A stretch of 64,000 nucleotides of DNA from Marivita sp. (GTDB lineage: Bacteria; Pseudomonadota; Alphaproteobacteria; Rhodobacterales; Rhodobacteraceae): positions 40,411 through 104,410 of the forward strand of contig NZ_JAIPUS010000012.1 of the NCBI RefSeq assembly GCF_020055675.1. The letters run 5' to 3'. The notes under the pieces are model-generated. The model made no database searches, was not told the DNA's origin, and was given only the letters and a program-made list of their open reading frames with translations. Within the stretch, counting starts at the first letter, position 1, and every line of letters begins with the position of its first letter. Both the position numbers and the translations under genes were made by a program. Below are positions 37,005-47,200 of this stretch, one piece after another.

Positions 37005-38849
37005 CTACTGCATCTGGGCGTGAATGGCGTTGATCGCGCCCTGGTTCACGTCAACGCCGGCGCGGCGCTGGACGTCGCCGGCATAGGCGCGGAACAGGTC
37101 TTCGGCGATGCTGTTGGCGGCCTGGTTTCGCAGGGCGTCGGCAAGCTGCTGCATGTTGGGATCGGTGCTGTCTACAGGGTTGATATCGTCGAGCCGCAGC
37201 AAGATTGCCGCGCCGGTGTCGGGCACGGTACGGGTGTCGCCCTCTTGCATGTCGAACACGGCTGACAGCAGGCCGGCCGGCAGATCGGCGATCTGCGCAT
37301 TGCGTCCAAGCCCGGTTTCGGTGCGCGCCACCAGGTCGAGCGCGTCGAAGCTGTCGCCGCTGGCGAGCGCTGCTTCAAGCTCCTTGGCCTGTTGCATCAG
37401 CTGGTTTGTCTGTTCCCGTGTTTCCCAACCGCGGCGCACCTGGTCGATCACGTCATCCAGGGGCTGCGGGGCCGGGGGCTGGATGCGGTTGAGACGCATC
37501 GCAAAGATGCCACCGTCGCCGAGTTCGAGGACTTCGGGAAAATCATCCTCGTGCAGATCGGCCGCGGCTGTGCGGAACGCGTCGTAGGCCGCGATCGAGC
37601 CGTCGGCGCTCGGAAACCAGTCGATCTGACCTAACTCCGCTTCGGTTGTTCGCGCGATTTCTTCAAGGGTGGCTCCTGCGGCAAGTTCATCGTCGATCGA
37701 TTGCGCCAGCGTTTCGATCACACGGCGGGCCCGGTCGAGGGCCAGCGCGCTGCGAAGGTCGGGGCGCGCCTCGTCGAAGGACGTGCTCTGCGCATCGAGA
37801 ACCGCATTGATGCGATAGAGCGCCGGTCCGAGCGGTGACGGCAACGGTCCCACCACGTCTCCGGTATCGGCGGCAAACACGTCATCTGCGGCATCGTCCA
37901 GCCTGTCGCGGGTCACGTCACCCATATCCACATCCGCCATTTCAAGCCCGCGGTCCTCGACCAGGGCTTGAAAGCTCAGACCGTCCTCGATGCGGGCACG
38001 CGCGTCGGCGGCGGCGTCCTCGGTGTTGAAGACCAGCCGTTCGACAAGGCGTCGTTCCGGCAGGTTGAATTCGTCAAAACGCTCTTCGTAGGAGGCACGC
38101 AGGGTGTCCTCGGCAATCTCGACGGTGTCGACGATCATCGCGGGCGTGATCCAGGCGTAGGTGATGTCGCGCAGCTCTGGTACCGTGTAACTTTCGATAT
38201 TGTCCTGGTAATACGCCTCCAGGTCGGCATCGCCGGGCTCTGGCAGGCTGGTTTCCAGGTCGGACCCGGTAAGGCGCGCCCATGTGAAATCCCGGGTCTC
38301 GCCGGTATAGGCAATCAGGGTATCGATATAGGTGTCCGGTAGCGTATTTCCGGCGATCAGAGCGCTTTGCAGGATGGTCCGCGCGGTGTCGTCGCGGAGC
38401 TGTTCTTCGAACTCCGATTCCGTGAGTCCCTGGTTGCGCAGGGCAAAGCTGTATGCGTCCCGATCGAAGGTGCCGTTGGGACCCTGGAACGCGGCGACTT
38501 GCAGGAGCTGTTCTGCCACCACGTCATCGCCGACGGACAGCCCGATGCGGGCCGCTTCGTTGTCGAGCGCGCGGGCGGTGATGAGTTGCGAGAGCACCTG
38601 CCGATCCAGCCCGATGGATTGTGCCTCCGAGATCGGAACCGCGCGGCCAACCTCGGCGGAATAGGCATTGATCTCGGATCGCAGGCTGCGCAGGTACGCG
38701 TCGGTCGACACTTCTTTTTCACCGACGGTTGCGACGCTGCGCGCGGTGCCGGTCAGGCTGGTCGCGCCAAACCCGGCAAGACCAATGAAAAGAAGCCCCA
38801 TCAGGATCCAGATGAAGGTCTTCGACAGCTTGCTCTTGCCCATGGCCAT
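37005..38849 (-). CDS. PpiD-like periplasmic peptidyl-prolyl isomerase/chaperone
   Basis: 614 aa. One N-terminal membrane anchor (TFIWILMGLLFIGLAGFGAT) is followed by a SurA_N-like helical domain (about 40-200). The parvulin-type region covers about 240-370 and is degenerate. A C-terminal helical region follows. The architecture is that of PpiD, which assists folding of exported proteins at the Sec exit. Orthologues precede trpE in related bacteria. An ATG at 38843 is an alternative start. Confidence 0.85.
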   Translation of the reverse strand: MAMGKSKLSKTFIWILMGLLFIGLAGFGATSLTGTARSVATVGEKEVSTDAYLRSLRSEINAYSAEVGRAVPISEAQSIGLDRQVLSQLITARALDNEAARIGLSVGDDVVAEQLLQVAAFQGPNGTFDRDAYSFALRNQGLTESEFEEQLRDDTARTILQSALIAGNTLPDTYIDTLIAYTGETRDFTWARLTGSDLETSLPEPGDADLEAYYQDNIESYTVPELRDITYAWITPAMIVDTVEIAEDTLRASYEERFDEFNLPERRLVERLVFNTEDAAADARARIEDGLSFQALVEDRGLEMADVDMGDVTRDRLDDAADDVFAADTGDVVGPLPSPLGPALYRINAVLDAQSTSFDEARPDLRSALALDRARRVIETLAQSIDDELAAGATLEEIARTTEAELGQIDWFPSADGSIAAYDAFRTAAADLHEDDFPEVLELGDGGIFAMRLNRIQPPAPQPLDDVIDQVRRGWETREQTNQLMQQAKELEAALASGDSFDALDLVARTETGLGRNAQIADLPAGLLSAVFDMQEGDTRTVPDTGAAILLRLDDINPVDSTDPNMQQLADALRNQAANSIAEDLFRAYAGDVQRRAGVDVNQGAINAIHAQMQ

Positions 38850-38891
38850 GCGGGGGAGCCCCTTGCGTTTGTGTGACTTCGTGTGACGTGT

Positions 38892-40088
38892 CTACGCGTC
38901 GCGGTCAGGGGTCGCAAGAGGCCAGTCCAGGCCCGCCAGGCGGGTGAAAAGCGTTTCGATCCCGGCCCGGTCCACATTGGCGAAGGCGATCCGAAACTGG
39001 CGTGCGCCGGCGGGGTCTGAGGCCGGCATGAACATGGTTCCCGGCAGAGCGAGCACGCCGATCTCATGCACCAGGTCCGGGGCAAGCGTGGCGCTGGAGG
39101 CCGCGAACGGATGTTGCAGGTAGGCGAAATATGCACCGCAGCCCATCAGGCGCCATCCCGTGTCTTCGAGCAGCGGGAGATGGTCGTGGATGGCGGCGCG
39201 GCGGTCGAGGATCTCGGCGCGTTCGGCGGCAAGCCAGCCGCCGAGGTTTTGCAAGCCCCAAAGCGCCGCGCGCTGGCCGAGTTGCGAAGGGCAGATGGTG
39301 ACGGTGTCGAGGAACTTCTCGATCTCCGAAAGCAGGGCCTCATCGGTGACAATCGCGCCGACGCGGTGGCCGGTGAGGCGATAGGCCTTGGAAAAGGAGT
39401 AAAGCTGGACGAGCGTTTTTTCCCAGTCCGGGGCGGACAGTAGTGGATGTGGTGGCGACGGGCGGCTGTCGAAATCCCGATAGGTTTCATCCATGATCAG
39501 CTTGATGCCCGTCTCCCGTGCCAAGTCGAAAACCGCCTGAACGGTGTCACCGGGATATTCGACCCCCCCGGGGTTATTCGGCGTGACCAGGACGATGGCA
39601 CGGGTGCGTTCGGTGATCAGGGCGCGGACCGCTTCGGGATCGGGTAACAGGTCTGGGCCCGTGGGCAACGGAACGGTGGTGACACCCGCCATATCGAGCC
39701 ACATCTTGTGATTGAAGTACCATGGCGTCGGCAGGATCACCTCGTCGCCGTCGGTGCAAAGCGCCGAGATGGTGGCGGCGAAGGCCTGGTTGCAGCCCGA
39801 CGTGATGGCCACGCGGTCGGCGGTGACCGTGCCACGGTAATCCTGCGACCACTTCGCCGCGAGTTCCGCGCGCAAGGCCGGCAGGCCGAGAACCGGACCG
39901 TAGAGATGGGTTTCCGGCTGTTCGAGCGCATCGGCCATGGCCGCACGCAACGGCGCGGGCGGCGGATCTATTGGCGCGGCCTGGCTGACGTTGATCAGCG
40001 GCCGGTTTTCGGGAAAGGTCGCGTCCTGGAGCCAGCGGCGGGCCTGCATGACAGGAGGGGCGAACGTTGTCTGAGTGCGTGATGTCAT
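38892..40088 (-). CDS. PLP-dependent aminotransferase, class I/II
   Basis: 398 aa of the fold-I aspartate aminotransferase superfamily. Visible elements are ITSGCNQAFAATI, the PWYFNHKMWL block, VTPNNPGG, MDETYRDF, and the PLP-lysine site YSFSKAYRLTGHRVGAI. Substrate specificity cannot be read from sequence. It follows gpt on the same strand across a 99-base gap. Confidence 0.88.
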   Translation of the reverse strand: MTSRTQTTFAPPVMQARRWLQDATFPENRPLINVSQAAPIDPPPAPLRAAMADALEQPETHLYGPVLGLPALRAELAAKWSQDYRGTVTADRVAITSGCNQAFAATISALCTDGDEVILPTPWYFNHKMWLDMAGVTTVPLPTGPDLLPDPEAVRALITERTRAIVLVTPNNPGGVEYPGDTVQAVFDLARETGIKLIMDETYRDFDSRPSPPHPLLSAPDWEKTLVQLYSFSKAYRLTGHRVGAIVTDEALLSEIEKFLDTVTICPSQLGQRAALWGLQNLGGWLAAERAEILDRRAAIHDHLPLLEDTGWRLMGCGAYFAYLQHPFAASSATLAPDLVHEIGVLALPGTMFMPASDPAGARQFRIAFANVDRAGIETLFTRLAGLDWPLATPDRDA

Positions 40089-40187
40089 GCAGCCTGCTCC
40101 GAATTGAGCGCCTTCGGCGCGCGTGAATCTTGGGTTGCAGGGGCGTTGCCCCTCACCGGGAGATCGTCGGGTTTCAAGGAAACCGGG

Positions 40188-40691
40188 TCAGTCGGTGCCG
40201 CGATAAGGTGAGACATATTGCAGGGCCATGTCCCAGGGGAAGAAAATCCAGGTGTCCTGGCTGACTTCGGTAATGAAGGTGTTGACCTGCGGGCGGCCTG
40301 ACGGCTTGGCATACACCGTGGCGATATGGGCCTTTGGCATGTGCTGTCGCACCACTTCCAGCGTCTTGCCGGTGTCGACAAGATCATCGACGACAAGCAC
40401 GCCAGTGCCGTCGCCCACCACGTTCATGTCAGGCGACTTGATCACTTTCGGCTCTGACTGGGTTTGATGATTGTAGCTTTTGACGCTGATCGTATCGACC
40501 ATGCGGATGTCGAGTTCGCGTGCGACGATCATCGCCGGGGCCATGCCCCCGCGGGTGATGGCGACGACCGCGCGCCAGCCGCCCTCGTCCGGGCCGTCGC
40601 CCTGCAAGCGCCACGCAAGGGCACGGGCGTCGCGGTGCAACTGGTCCCAGCTGACGTGAAAACCTTTTTCATGGGGCAGGCGGTCGGACAT
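40188..40691 (-). CDS. gpt: Xanthine (guanine) phosphoribosyltransferase
   Basis: 167 aa. It has the PRPP-binding signature [17 protein letters not shown] and the loop [10 protein letters not shown]. The XGPRT-type C-terminal block [16 protein letters not shown] distinguishes it from hypoxanthine PRTs. It salvages guanine and xanthine. AAAGGAA precedes the ATG. Confidence 0.92.
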   Translation of the reverse strand: MSDRLPHEKGFHVSWDQLHRDARALAWRLQGDGPDEGGWRAVVAITRGGMAPAMIVARELDIRMVDTISVKSYNHQTQSEPKVIKSPDMNVVGDGTGVLVVDDLVDTGKTLEVVRQHMPKAHIATVYAKPSGRPQVNTFITEVSQDTWIFFPWDMALQYVSPYRGTD

Positions 40692-40848
40692 GGAAGGTTC
40701 CTTTCAAGCGGTGCGATGGGTCAGCGGCCAGATGGCAGCCACAGGCCGAGCGGCCCACGGATAGCGGCAGCAGCGCGGTGCCTGCCGCGGGCATCGCCGC
40801 CGGCCGCATACGCTGTTATCGTGATCGCCCGGGCCTTGGTCACGGTCG

Positions 40849-41655
40849 TTATTCCTTAGTGATGTCCGGTGCGTCCACCGCCTTCATGCCGACGACATGA
40901 TAGCCCGCATCGACATGGTGTGTCTCGCCCGTCACGCCGGACCCCAGGTCGGACAGCAGGTAGAGCGCCGACTTGCCCACATCGTCGAGCGTCACGTTCC
41001 GGCGCAGCGGCGAGTTGTATTCGTTCCACTTCATGATGTAGCGAAAATCGCCGATGCCGGACGCGGCGAGCGTCTTGATCGGGCCCGCGCTGATCGCGTT
41101 GACGCGGATGCCGTCCTTGCCCAGGTCCTCGGCCAGGTAGCGCACCGATGCCTCCAGCGCCGCCTTGGCGACGCCCATCACGTTGTAATGCGGCATGATC
41201 CGTTCGGCGCCGTAATAGGTCATCGTGAGCGCCGCACCGCCGTTGGTCATCATCTTTTCGGCACGTTGCATCACGGCTGTGAAAGAATAGACCGAGATGT
41301 CCATCGTCATGTTGAAGTTGTCGCGGCTGGTGTCGACGTAACGACCGCGCAGTTCCGACTTGTCGGAAAAGCCGATCGCGTGGACGATGAAGTCGAGCTG
41401 GTCCCAGTGCTCTTTCAGGTTGCCGAACAGCGAATCAATCGACGCTTCATCATTGACGTCGCATGGCAGAACGATATTCGAGCCAAGCTGCGCCGCGAGG
41501 GGGGTGACCCGTTTCTTGAGCGCGTCGCCCTGATACGAGAAAGCCAGTTCGGCCCCCGCATCCGACAGGGCACGGGCGATCCCCCAGGCGATGGATTTGT
41601 CATTGGCCAGGCCCATGATAAGCCCGCGCTTTCCCGCCATTATTTCGCTTTTCAT
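40849..41655 (-). CDS. fabI: NADH-dependent enoyl-ACP reductase FabI
   Basis: 268 aa. The FabI-type Rossmann motif is [13 protein letters not shown]. The catalytic Tyr-x6-Tyr and Lys arrangement lies in the block [22 protein letters not shown]-terminal substrate lid region follows. It catalyses the last step of each fatty-acid elongation cycle and is the triclosan target. A second, divergent FabI-like protein is at 61.9 kb. It is divergent from pdxH. Confidence 0.95.
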   Translation of the reverse strand: MKSEIMAGKRGLIMGLANDKSIAWGIARALSDAGAELAFSYQGDALKKRVTPLAAQLGSNIVLPCDVNDEASIDSLFGNLKEHWDQLDFIVHAIGFSDKSELRGRYVDTSRDNFNMTMDISVYSFTAVMQRAEKMMTNGGAALTMTYYGAERIMPHYNVMGVAKAALEASVRYLAEDLGKDGIRVNAISAGPIKTLAASGIGDFRYIMKWNEYNSPLRRNVTLDDVGKSALYLLSDLGSGVTGETHHVDAGYHVVGMKAVDAPDITKE

Positions 41656-41821
41656 GGTTCCGCACCTTTCGTCTGTGGTCTTTACTTCGTTTAGGCGATG
41701 GGCGCGGGGGCGGCAAGGCTGGAGTGTCCTATGCGTCTCATCGCACTATTTGGACCCGTGTGATATGTCGCACTGCTTCACATCCCGCCGTTGTTACGGC
41801 GCAATTCCGAGGAGATCCCCG

Positions 41822-42427
41822 ATGAGTGACCGCACTGGACTTTTTGCTGGCGACGACCCCTTCGAGATCGCCCGCGCCTGGCTGACCGAGGCGGAGGCGT
41901 CCGAGGTGAATGACCCCAACGCGATCGCCCTGTCCACGGTCGATGCGCAGGGCATGCCCAATGCGCGCATGGTGCTGTTGAAAGAGATCGAGGCGGATGC
42001 CTTCGTGTTCTACACCAATTATGACAGCCGGAAGGGGCAGGAGATCGCCATCTCCGGCAAGGCCGCTTTCGTGATGCACTGGAAATCGCTGCATAGGCAG
42101 ATCCGGGTGCGCGGGACGGTCACGCGTGAGGAGGGCGAGAAGGCGGATGCCTATTACGCCTCGCGCTCTCTCAAGAGTCGTCTGGGTGCCTGGGCATCGC
42201 GGCAATCGGAACCTTTGGGCTCGCGCACCGAGTTGATGGCAGAGGTGGCGCGGCTGACGACAAAGCTGGGGACACATCCGCCCAGACCGCCGTTCTGGGG
42301 CGGGTTCCGGATCACTCCGACGGAAATCGAATTCTGGGCTGACGGAGCGTTTCGTCTTCACGACCGGTTTCGTTGGGAGCGTGAGGACGAAAATTCAGCA
42401 TGGAATATCAATAGGTTAAATCCCTGA
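41822..42427 (+). CDS. pdxH: Pyridoxamine 5'-phosphate oxidase
   Basis: 201 aa from the ATG at 41822 with GAGGAGA upstream. FMN- and PLP-binding residues are in [22 protein letters not shown] and [18 protein letters not shown]. It oxidises PNP/PMP to PLP, the cofactor of the nearby aminotransferase. The divergent gene is fabI. Confidence 0.95.
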   Translation: MSDRTGLFAGDDPFEIARAWLTEAEASEVNDPNAIALSTVDAQGMPNARMVLLKEIEADAFVFYTNYDSRKGQEIAISGKAAFVMHWKSLHRQIRVRGTVTREEGEKADAYYASRSLKSRLGAWASRQSEPLGSRTELMAEVARLTTKLGTHPPRPPFWGGFRITPTEIEFWADGAFRLHDRFRWEREDENSAWNINRLNP

Positions 42428-42453
42428 CATTCACGTTATGTGAATTGCGGGAT

Positions 42454-42473
42454 GGAAATCTCCCCTGATTTCC
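42454..42473 (+). promoter_or_regulatory. Hairpin in the 5' leader of the cold-shock gene
   Basis: Perfect arms GGAAATC and GATTTCC around TCCCCT lie about 60 bases before the cold-shock ATG. The leader may form RNA structure of the sort that controls cold-shock mRNAs, but this is inference. Confidence 0.35.
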
Positions 42474-42530
42474 CTAGTCTGCGGGGTTGAAAAGGCCGTC
42501 TTGGGCGCGCAGTTACCCCTTGGGAATTTG

Positions 42531-43070
42531 ATGTTGGATAAGAACGTGGAACAAGCACAGAATCCGGACACGCGCGTGTCCGGGCAAGTGAAGTGGTTTG
42601 ACCCTGCCAAAGGGTTCGGTTTTTTGGTTTCGGATGAGGGTGGGCCGGACATTCTGCTTCACGCGAACGTACTTCGTAACTATGGTCAGGGCTCCGTTGC
42701 CGACGGGGCGCGGATTGATGTGGTTGTCCAGACCACCGCCCGGGGGCTGCAAGCTGTCGAAGTGCTTGAAATCACGCCTCCGGACCTGCCGGACGTTGCA
42801 CCGCTGGAAGATTTCAGCGGCGTCTCGCCAGAAGAGATCGCGGAAGCCGCCCTGGAGCCGGCCCGCGTCAAATGGTTCGACAAGGCAAAGGGCTTTGGTT
42901 TCGCCAACGTGTTTGGCAAATCAGAGGATGTGTTCATTCACATCGAGGTCTTGCGCCGCTCCGGTCTTTCGGATTTGTTTCCCGGCGAGGCGCTCGCGCT
43001 CCGCTCGATCCAGAGCAGTCGCGGGCGCATGGCTGTAGAGGTGCTCGCGTGGGAAAGTGGTTTGGTTTAG
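42531..43070 (+). CDS. Double cold-shock-domain protein
   Basis: 179 aa from the ATG at 42531. Two cold-shock domains are present. The first has RNP1-like GQVKWFDPAKGFGFL (19-32), and the second has ARVKWFDKAKGFGFANV (111-127) with RNP2 DVFIHIEVL. They are joined by an acidic linker (about 82-110). Two-domain CSPs are typical of alphaproteobacteria and bind single-stranded nucleic acid. The next gene starts inside its last codons. Confidence 0.92.
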   Translation: MLDKNVEQAQNPDTRVSGQVKWFDPAKGFGFLVSDEGGPDILLHANVLRNYGQGSVADGARIDVVVQTTARGLQAVEVLEITPPDLPDVAPLEDFSGVSPEEIAEAALEPARVKWFDKAKGFGFANVFGKSEDVFIHIEVLRRSGLSDLFPGEALALRSIQSSRGRMAVEVLAWESGLV

Positions 43071-43525
43071 CTGCCCTTTTTGTCGTGCACGCATCATCGG
43101 CATTGGCCCTTGATGCGTGCCACGAGGAAATACTTCACCTTCGGGGAGACTGGGGCAATGCACAGATTGCCGTTTCCGTTGCGGATACAGCCGAGAGCCG
43201 CAGCAAGGGTCTGATGTTCGTCGAAGACCTGCCGACGATGTCAGGGATGCTGTTTGTCTATGACCGGGCGCAATCGGTGTCGTTCTGGATGAAGAACACG
43301 CTGATCCCGCTGGACATGATCTTTGCTGACGCAACCGGGGTTGTCCGGAAAGTCCATGAGAACGCAGTGCCGGGGGACCTCACGGGGATTCCCGGCGGCG
43401 CGAACATCCAGTTCGTCCTTGAATTGAATGGCGGCATGGCGGATCGGCTCGGAATCGGTCCGGAAACCGAGATGCGGCACCCGGCGATTCCCGACGAGAT
43501 CGCCGGGTGGCCCTGCGCGTCCTGA
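43049..43525 (+). CDS. DUF192 exported protein
   Basis: 158 aa from a GTG at 43049 that overlaps the cold-shock gene by 22 bases. A signal peptide (FGLAALFVVHASSALA) is followed by the DUF192 domain: ESRSKGLMFVEDLP, GMLFVYDRAQSVSFWMKNTLIPLDMIF and GGMADRLGIGPET. The function of this small periplasmic family is unknown. Sixty-nine bases separate it from tRNA-Pro. Confidence 0.85.
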   Translation: MGKWFGLAALFVVHASSALALDACHEEILHLRGDWGNAQIAVSVADTAESRSKGLMFVEDLPTMSGMLFVYDRAQSVSFWMKNTLIPLDMIFADATGVVRKVHENAVPGDLTGIPGGANIQFVLELNGGMADRLGIGPETEMRHPAIPDEIAGWPCAS

Positions 43526-43594
43526 GCCCGGTATCAGGCAACAAGAAAAAAGCGCTTTTCAATCCTGATCGCGGTCGCTAAACGACGCCTCAGT

Positions 43595-43671
43595 CGGGGC
43601 GTAGCGCAGCCTGGTAGCGCGACGGTTTTGGGTACCGTAGGTCGCAAGTTCGAATCTTGCCGTCCCGACCA
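43595..43671 (+). tRNA. tRNA-Pro (TGG)
   Basis: 77 nt with encoded CCA. The acceptor arms are CGGGGCG/CGTCCCG, the anticodon stem is ACGGT/ACCGT with loop TTTGGGT, and the T loop is TTCGAAT. No integrase or duplicated 3' end is seen nearby, so it is not marked as an attachment site. Confidence 0.95.
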
Positions 43672-43850
43672 TCATCCAGACGATATGACATTCGGCATGT
43701 AAGCCATCTCGGGCATCGCACCGGGCTGAAATTCCTTTGGCTGTTGCCCGTGTATTTCATGTCACAGGGCAAAGCGGCCACCCGAGTCGGCAGCCGTGGT
43801 GACAGCAGCCGTGACGCGGCGTTTCGCGTGTTCCGGTAACGTCTCAATGC

Positions 43851-43904
43851 CTGTGGATAACTGTCTGCAAAGGCGCGCATAATCGCGCCGTTATTTATCC
43901 ACAG
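43851..43904. promoter_or_regulatory. Inverted pair of DnaA boxes enclosing a hairpin
   Basis: CTGTGGATAA (43851-43860) and TTATCCACAG (43895-43904) are a perfect 10-bp inverted repeat. Each contains the consensus DnaA 9-mer TTATCCACA. Between them GGCGCG/CGCGCC form a hairpin around CATAAT (43872-43889). Control of ribonucleotide-reductase genes by DnaA is known for E. coli nrdAB. Here the role is inferred. Confidence 0.65.
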
Positions 43905-43933
43905 ACATATACAGGCATCGTTCACAGTTGAAT

Positions 43934-43947
43934 CACAACGTTTAGTG
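43934..43947. promoter_or_regulatory. NrdR-box-like site, distal
   Basis: CACAACGTTTAGTG fits the half-site pattern CACWA-N4-TWGTG of NrdR boxes (ribonucleotide-reductase repressor). It is imperfectly palindromic and lies about 260 bases before the nrdJ start. Confidence 0.5.
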
Positions 43948-44048
43948 CCGCCAGTCATGGTCAACCCAAAATCTATGGCAAAATTGCCAAAAAACGTGTT
44001 GACGACACGGCTGGTTTTCCGTCAGTTTGTGCAAGTCGCCGTGATCAC

Positions 44049-44062
44049 CACTACATGTAGTG
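44049..44062. promoter_or_regulatory. NrdR-box-like site, proximal
   Basis: CACTACATGTAGTG is a perfect palindrome with the NrdR spacing (CACTA-N4-TAGTG). Its centre is 115 bases from the distal site rather than the usual tandem spacing of about 31, so looping or two separate promoters may be involved. Confidence 0.6.
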
Positions 44063-44207
44063 CCAGTGCGGGGCGATGGGCAGACTTACCGGCTATCGGC
44101 TTTGAGGCGCTTTTGCGTGCAGGGGTGCACGCAAAGCCGGCAGACTTGTCCTCGACGCGGCTTTTGACGTGGCCATGACATATACATCAAGAAAAGAGAC
44201 CGGTGCG

Positions 44208-47200
44208 ATGAAAATCGAGAGAAAATTTACCAAGGCGGGGCAGGATGCATACGCGGAGATCGAATTCGTAAAAACAAAGTCCGAGATCCGGAACCCCGAC
44301 GGGACCACGGTTTTCGCACTGGAGAACGTCGAAGTCCCGAGCAGCTGGAGCCAGGTCGCGAGTGACGTGCTGGCACAGAAGTATTTCCGCAAGGCAGGCG
44401 TCCCGGTTTCGGTCAAAAAGGTCAAGGAGCGTAACGTCCCGTCGTTCCTCTGGCGGTCCGTTCCGGCGACCGACGACACTGAGCGCACCGGGGAAGTCTC
44501 GTCCAAGCAGGTATTTGACCGCCTGGCAGGGGCGTGGACATATTGGGGCTGGAAAGGCGGCTACTTCACCACTGAAGAAGACGCCCAAGCCTATTTCGAT
44601 GAAATGCGCTACATGCTGGCGACGCAGAAGGCCGCACCAAACAGCCCCCAGTGGTTCAACACCGGTCTGCACTGGGCCTATGGCATCGACGGTCCGAGCC
44701 AGGGGCACTTTTACGTCGACTACAAGACCGGCACGTTGACGAAGTCCACGTCGGCCTATGAACACCCGCAACCGCATGCGTGCTTCATCCAGTCCGTGGC
44801 GGATGATCTGGTCGGCGATGGCGGCATCATGGACCTCTGGGTCCGCGAGGCACGCCTGTTCAAGTACGGGTCGGGCACCGGTACCAACTTCAGCTCGCTC
44901 CGCGCGGCCAACGAGCCGCTGTCGGGTGGCGGCAAGTCGTCTGGCCTGATGGGGTTCCTCAAGATCGGTGACCGCGCGGCAGGCGCGATCAAGTCGGGCG
45001 GCACCACGCGCCGCGCCGCCAAGATGGTGATCTGCGACGCCGACCACCCCGATATCGAGGAATTCATCAACTGGAAGGTCAAGGAAGAGCAGAAAGTCGC
45101 GTCCATCGTCGCCGGATCGAAGATGCACGAAAAGATGCTCAACGCGATCTTCACTGCCATCGGGCATTGGGACGGCTTGCAGGACGACGCTTATGACCCC
45201 AAGAAAAACAATGGCTTGAAAGACGCAATTCGCACGGCGAAGAACGCGTTGATTCCCGAGACCTACATCAAGCGCGTGCTGGATTACGCGCGGCAGGGAT
45301 ACGCGTCGATCGAGTTTCCGACCTATGACACCGATTGGGACTCCGAGGCCTATGCAAGCGTATCGGGCCAGAACTCGAACAACTCGATCCGTGTGACCAA
45401 CGCGTTCCTTCAGGCGGTCAAGGATGACGCCGATTGGGAGCTGATCCGCCGCACCGATGGCAGCGTCGCCAAGACGATCAAGGCGCGCGACCTGTGGGAA
45501 GACGTGGGCCACGCCGCATGGGCCTGTGCCGATCCCGGCATCCAGTTCCACACCACCGTCAATGAATGGCACACCTGCCCTGAAGATGGCGAGATCCGCG
45601 GCTCGAACCCGTGCTCGGAATACATGTTCCTTGACGACACGGCGTGCAATCTTGCGTCGATGAACCTGCTGACCTTCCTGAAGGACGGCGAGTTCCAGTC
45701 CGAAGACTACATGCATGCCACGCGGCTCTGGACGCTGACGCTGGAAATCTCGGTGATGATGGCGCAGTTCCCGTCCAAGGAAATCGCGCAGCGGTCCTAT
45801 GACTTCCGCACGCTAGGTCTGGGCTATGCCAATATCGGCGGCCTGCTGATGAACCTCGGATATTCCTATGACAGCGACGAAGGCCGCGCGCTTTGCGGTG
45901 CGCTGACCGCGATCATGACCGGCGTGTCCTATGCCACATCGGCCGAAATCGCCGGAGAGCTTGGTGCCTTCACTGGCTACGAGACCAACCGCGACCACAT
46001 GCTGCGGGTCATCCGCAACCATCGCAACGCGGCCTATGGCGCGACCACCGGATATGAAGACCTGTCGGTCAAGCCGGTTGCGCTGGATCACGCCAATTGC
46101 CCGGACGGACTGTTGGTCGAGCTTGCGATGTCGAGCTGGGACGAGGCACTGCGCCTTGGCGAAAAGCACGGCTACCGCAACGCGCAGGCGACCGTGATCG
46201 CGCCCACCGGCACGATCGGCCTGGTGATGGACTGCGACACCACCGGGATCGAGCCGGACTTCGCATTGGTGAAATTCAAGAAACTGGCCGGGGGCGGCTA
46301 TTTCAAGATCATCAACCAATCGGTCCCGGCCGCGCTGGAAAAGCTGGGCTACACCACCGCCCAGATCGAGGAAATCGTTGCCTATGCCGAAGGGCACGGG
46401 ACCATCGGCAACGCGCCGGCGATCAACCACACCACGCTCGCGGGGCATGGTTTCGGACCTGCGCAACTCGACAAGATCGAAAAGGCGATGGACGCGGCGT
46501 TCGACATCCGCTTCGTGTTCAACCAGTGGACGCTGGGCGAGGAATTCTGCCGCGAGGTGCTGGGTATTCCGCAGGACAAGCTGAATGATCCCACCTTCGA
46601 CCTGCTGCGGCACCTTGGCTTCAGCAAGGCAGAAATCGACGCGGCAAACGATCATGCCTGCGGGACGATGACGCTGGAAGGCGCACCGCATCTGAAGGTC
46701 GAACATTACCCGGTGTTCGATTGCGCCAACCCCTGCGGCAAGAAGGGCACGCGCTACCTGTCGGTCAACAGCCACATCACCATGATGGCAGCGGCGCAGT
46801 CCTTCATTTCCGGTGCGATCTCCAAGACGATCAACATGCCCAACGATGCCACGATCGAGGATTGCCAGAAGGCGTATGAGCTAAGCTGGTCGCTTGGCAC
46901 CAAGGCGAACGCGCTTTACCGCGACGGCTCCAAGCTGTCGCAGCCATTGGCGGCGGCATTGGTCGAAGACGATGAGGACGCCGCCGAGACGCTGGAGACC
47001 GGATCAACACACGAAAAGGCACAGGTCCTGGCCGAAAAGATCGTCGAGAAGGTGGTCATCAAGGAAATCCAGAAATCGCATCGTGAGAAAATGCCCGAGC
47101 GCCGCAAGGGCTACACGCAGAAGGCGGTTGTCGGCGGGCACAAGGTTTACCTGCGCACCGGCGAATACGCGGACGGCAACCTGGGCGAGATCTTCATCGA

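Larger units (their letters stand above)
43672..44207. other. Long intergenic region upstream of nrdJ
   Basis: 536 bases without a gene. The first about 170 bases show nothing recognisable. From 43851 onward there are two DnaA-box sequences, a hairpin and two NrdR-box-like palindromes, listed separately. No cobalamin-riboswitch core was found. Confidence 0.7.

Noticed and set aside
43595..43671. tRNA-Pro as an attachment site of an integrated element
   Set aside because: No integrase gene and no duplicated tRNA 3' end was seen in the following 5 kb.
43851..43904. Replication origin
   Set aside because: Only two DnaA boxes, no AT-rich unwinding region, no dnaA, gidA or parAB nearby; a regulatory site is a simpler reading.
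43672..44207. Cobalamin riboswitch upstream of nrdJ
   Set aside because: I looked for the B12-box and the GCCACTG-type core. A CCAGTG string occurs at 44062-44067, but the surrounding consensus and paired arms are absent.
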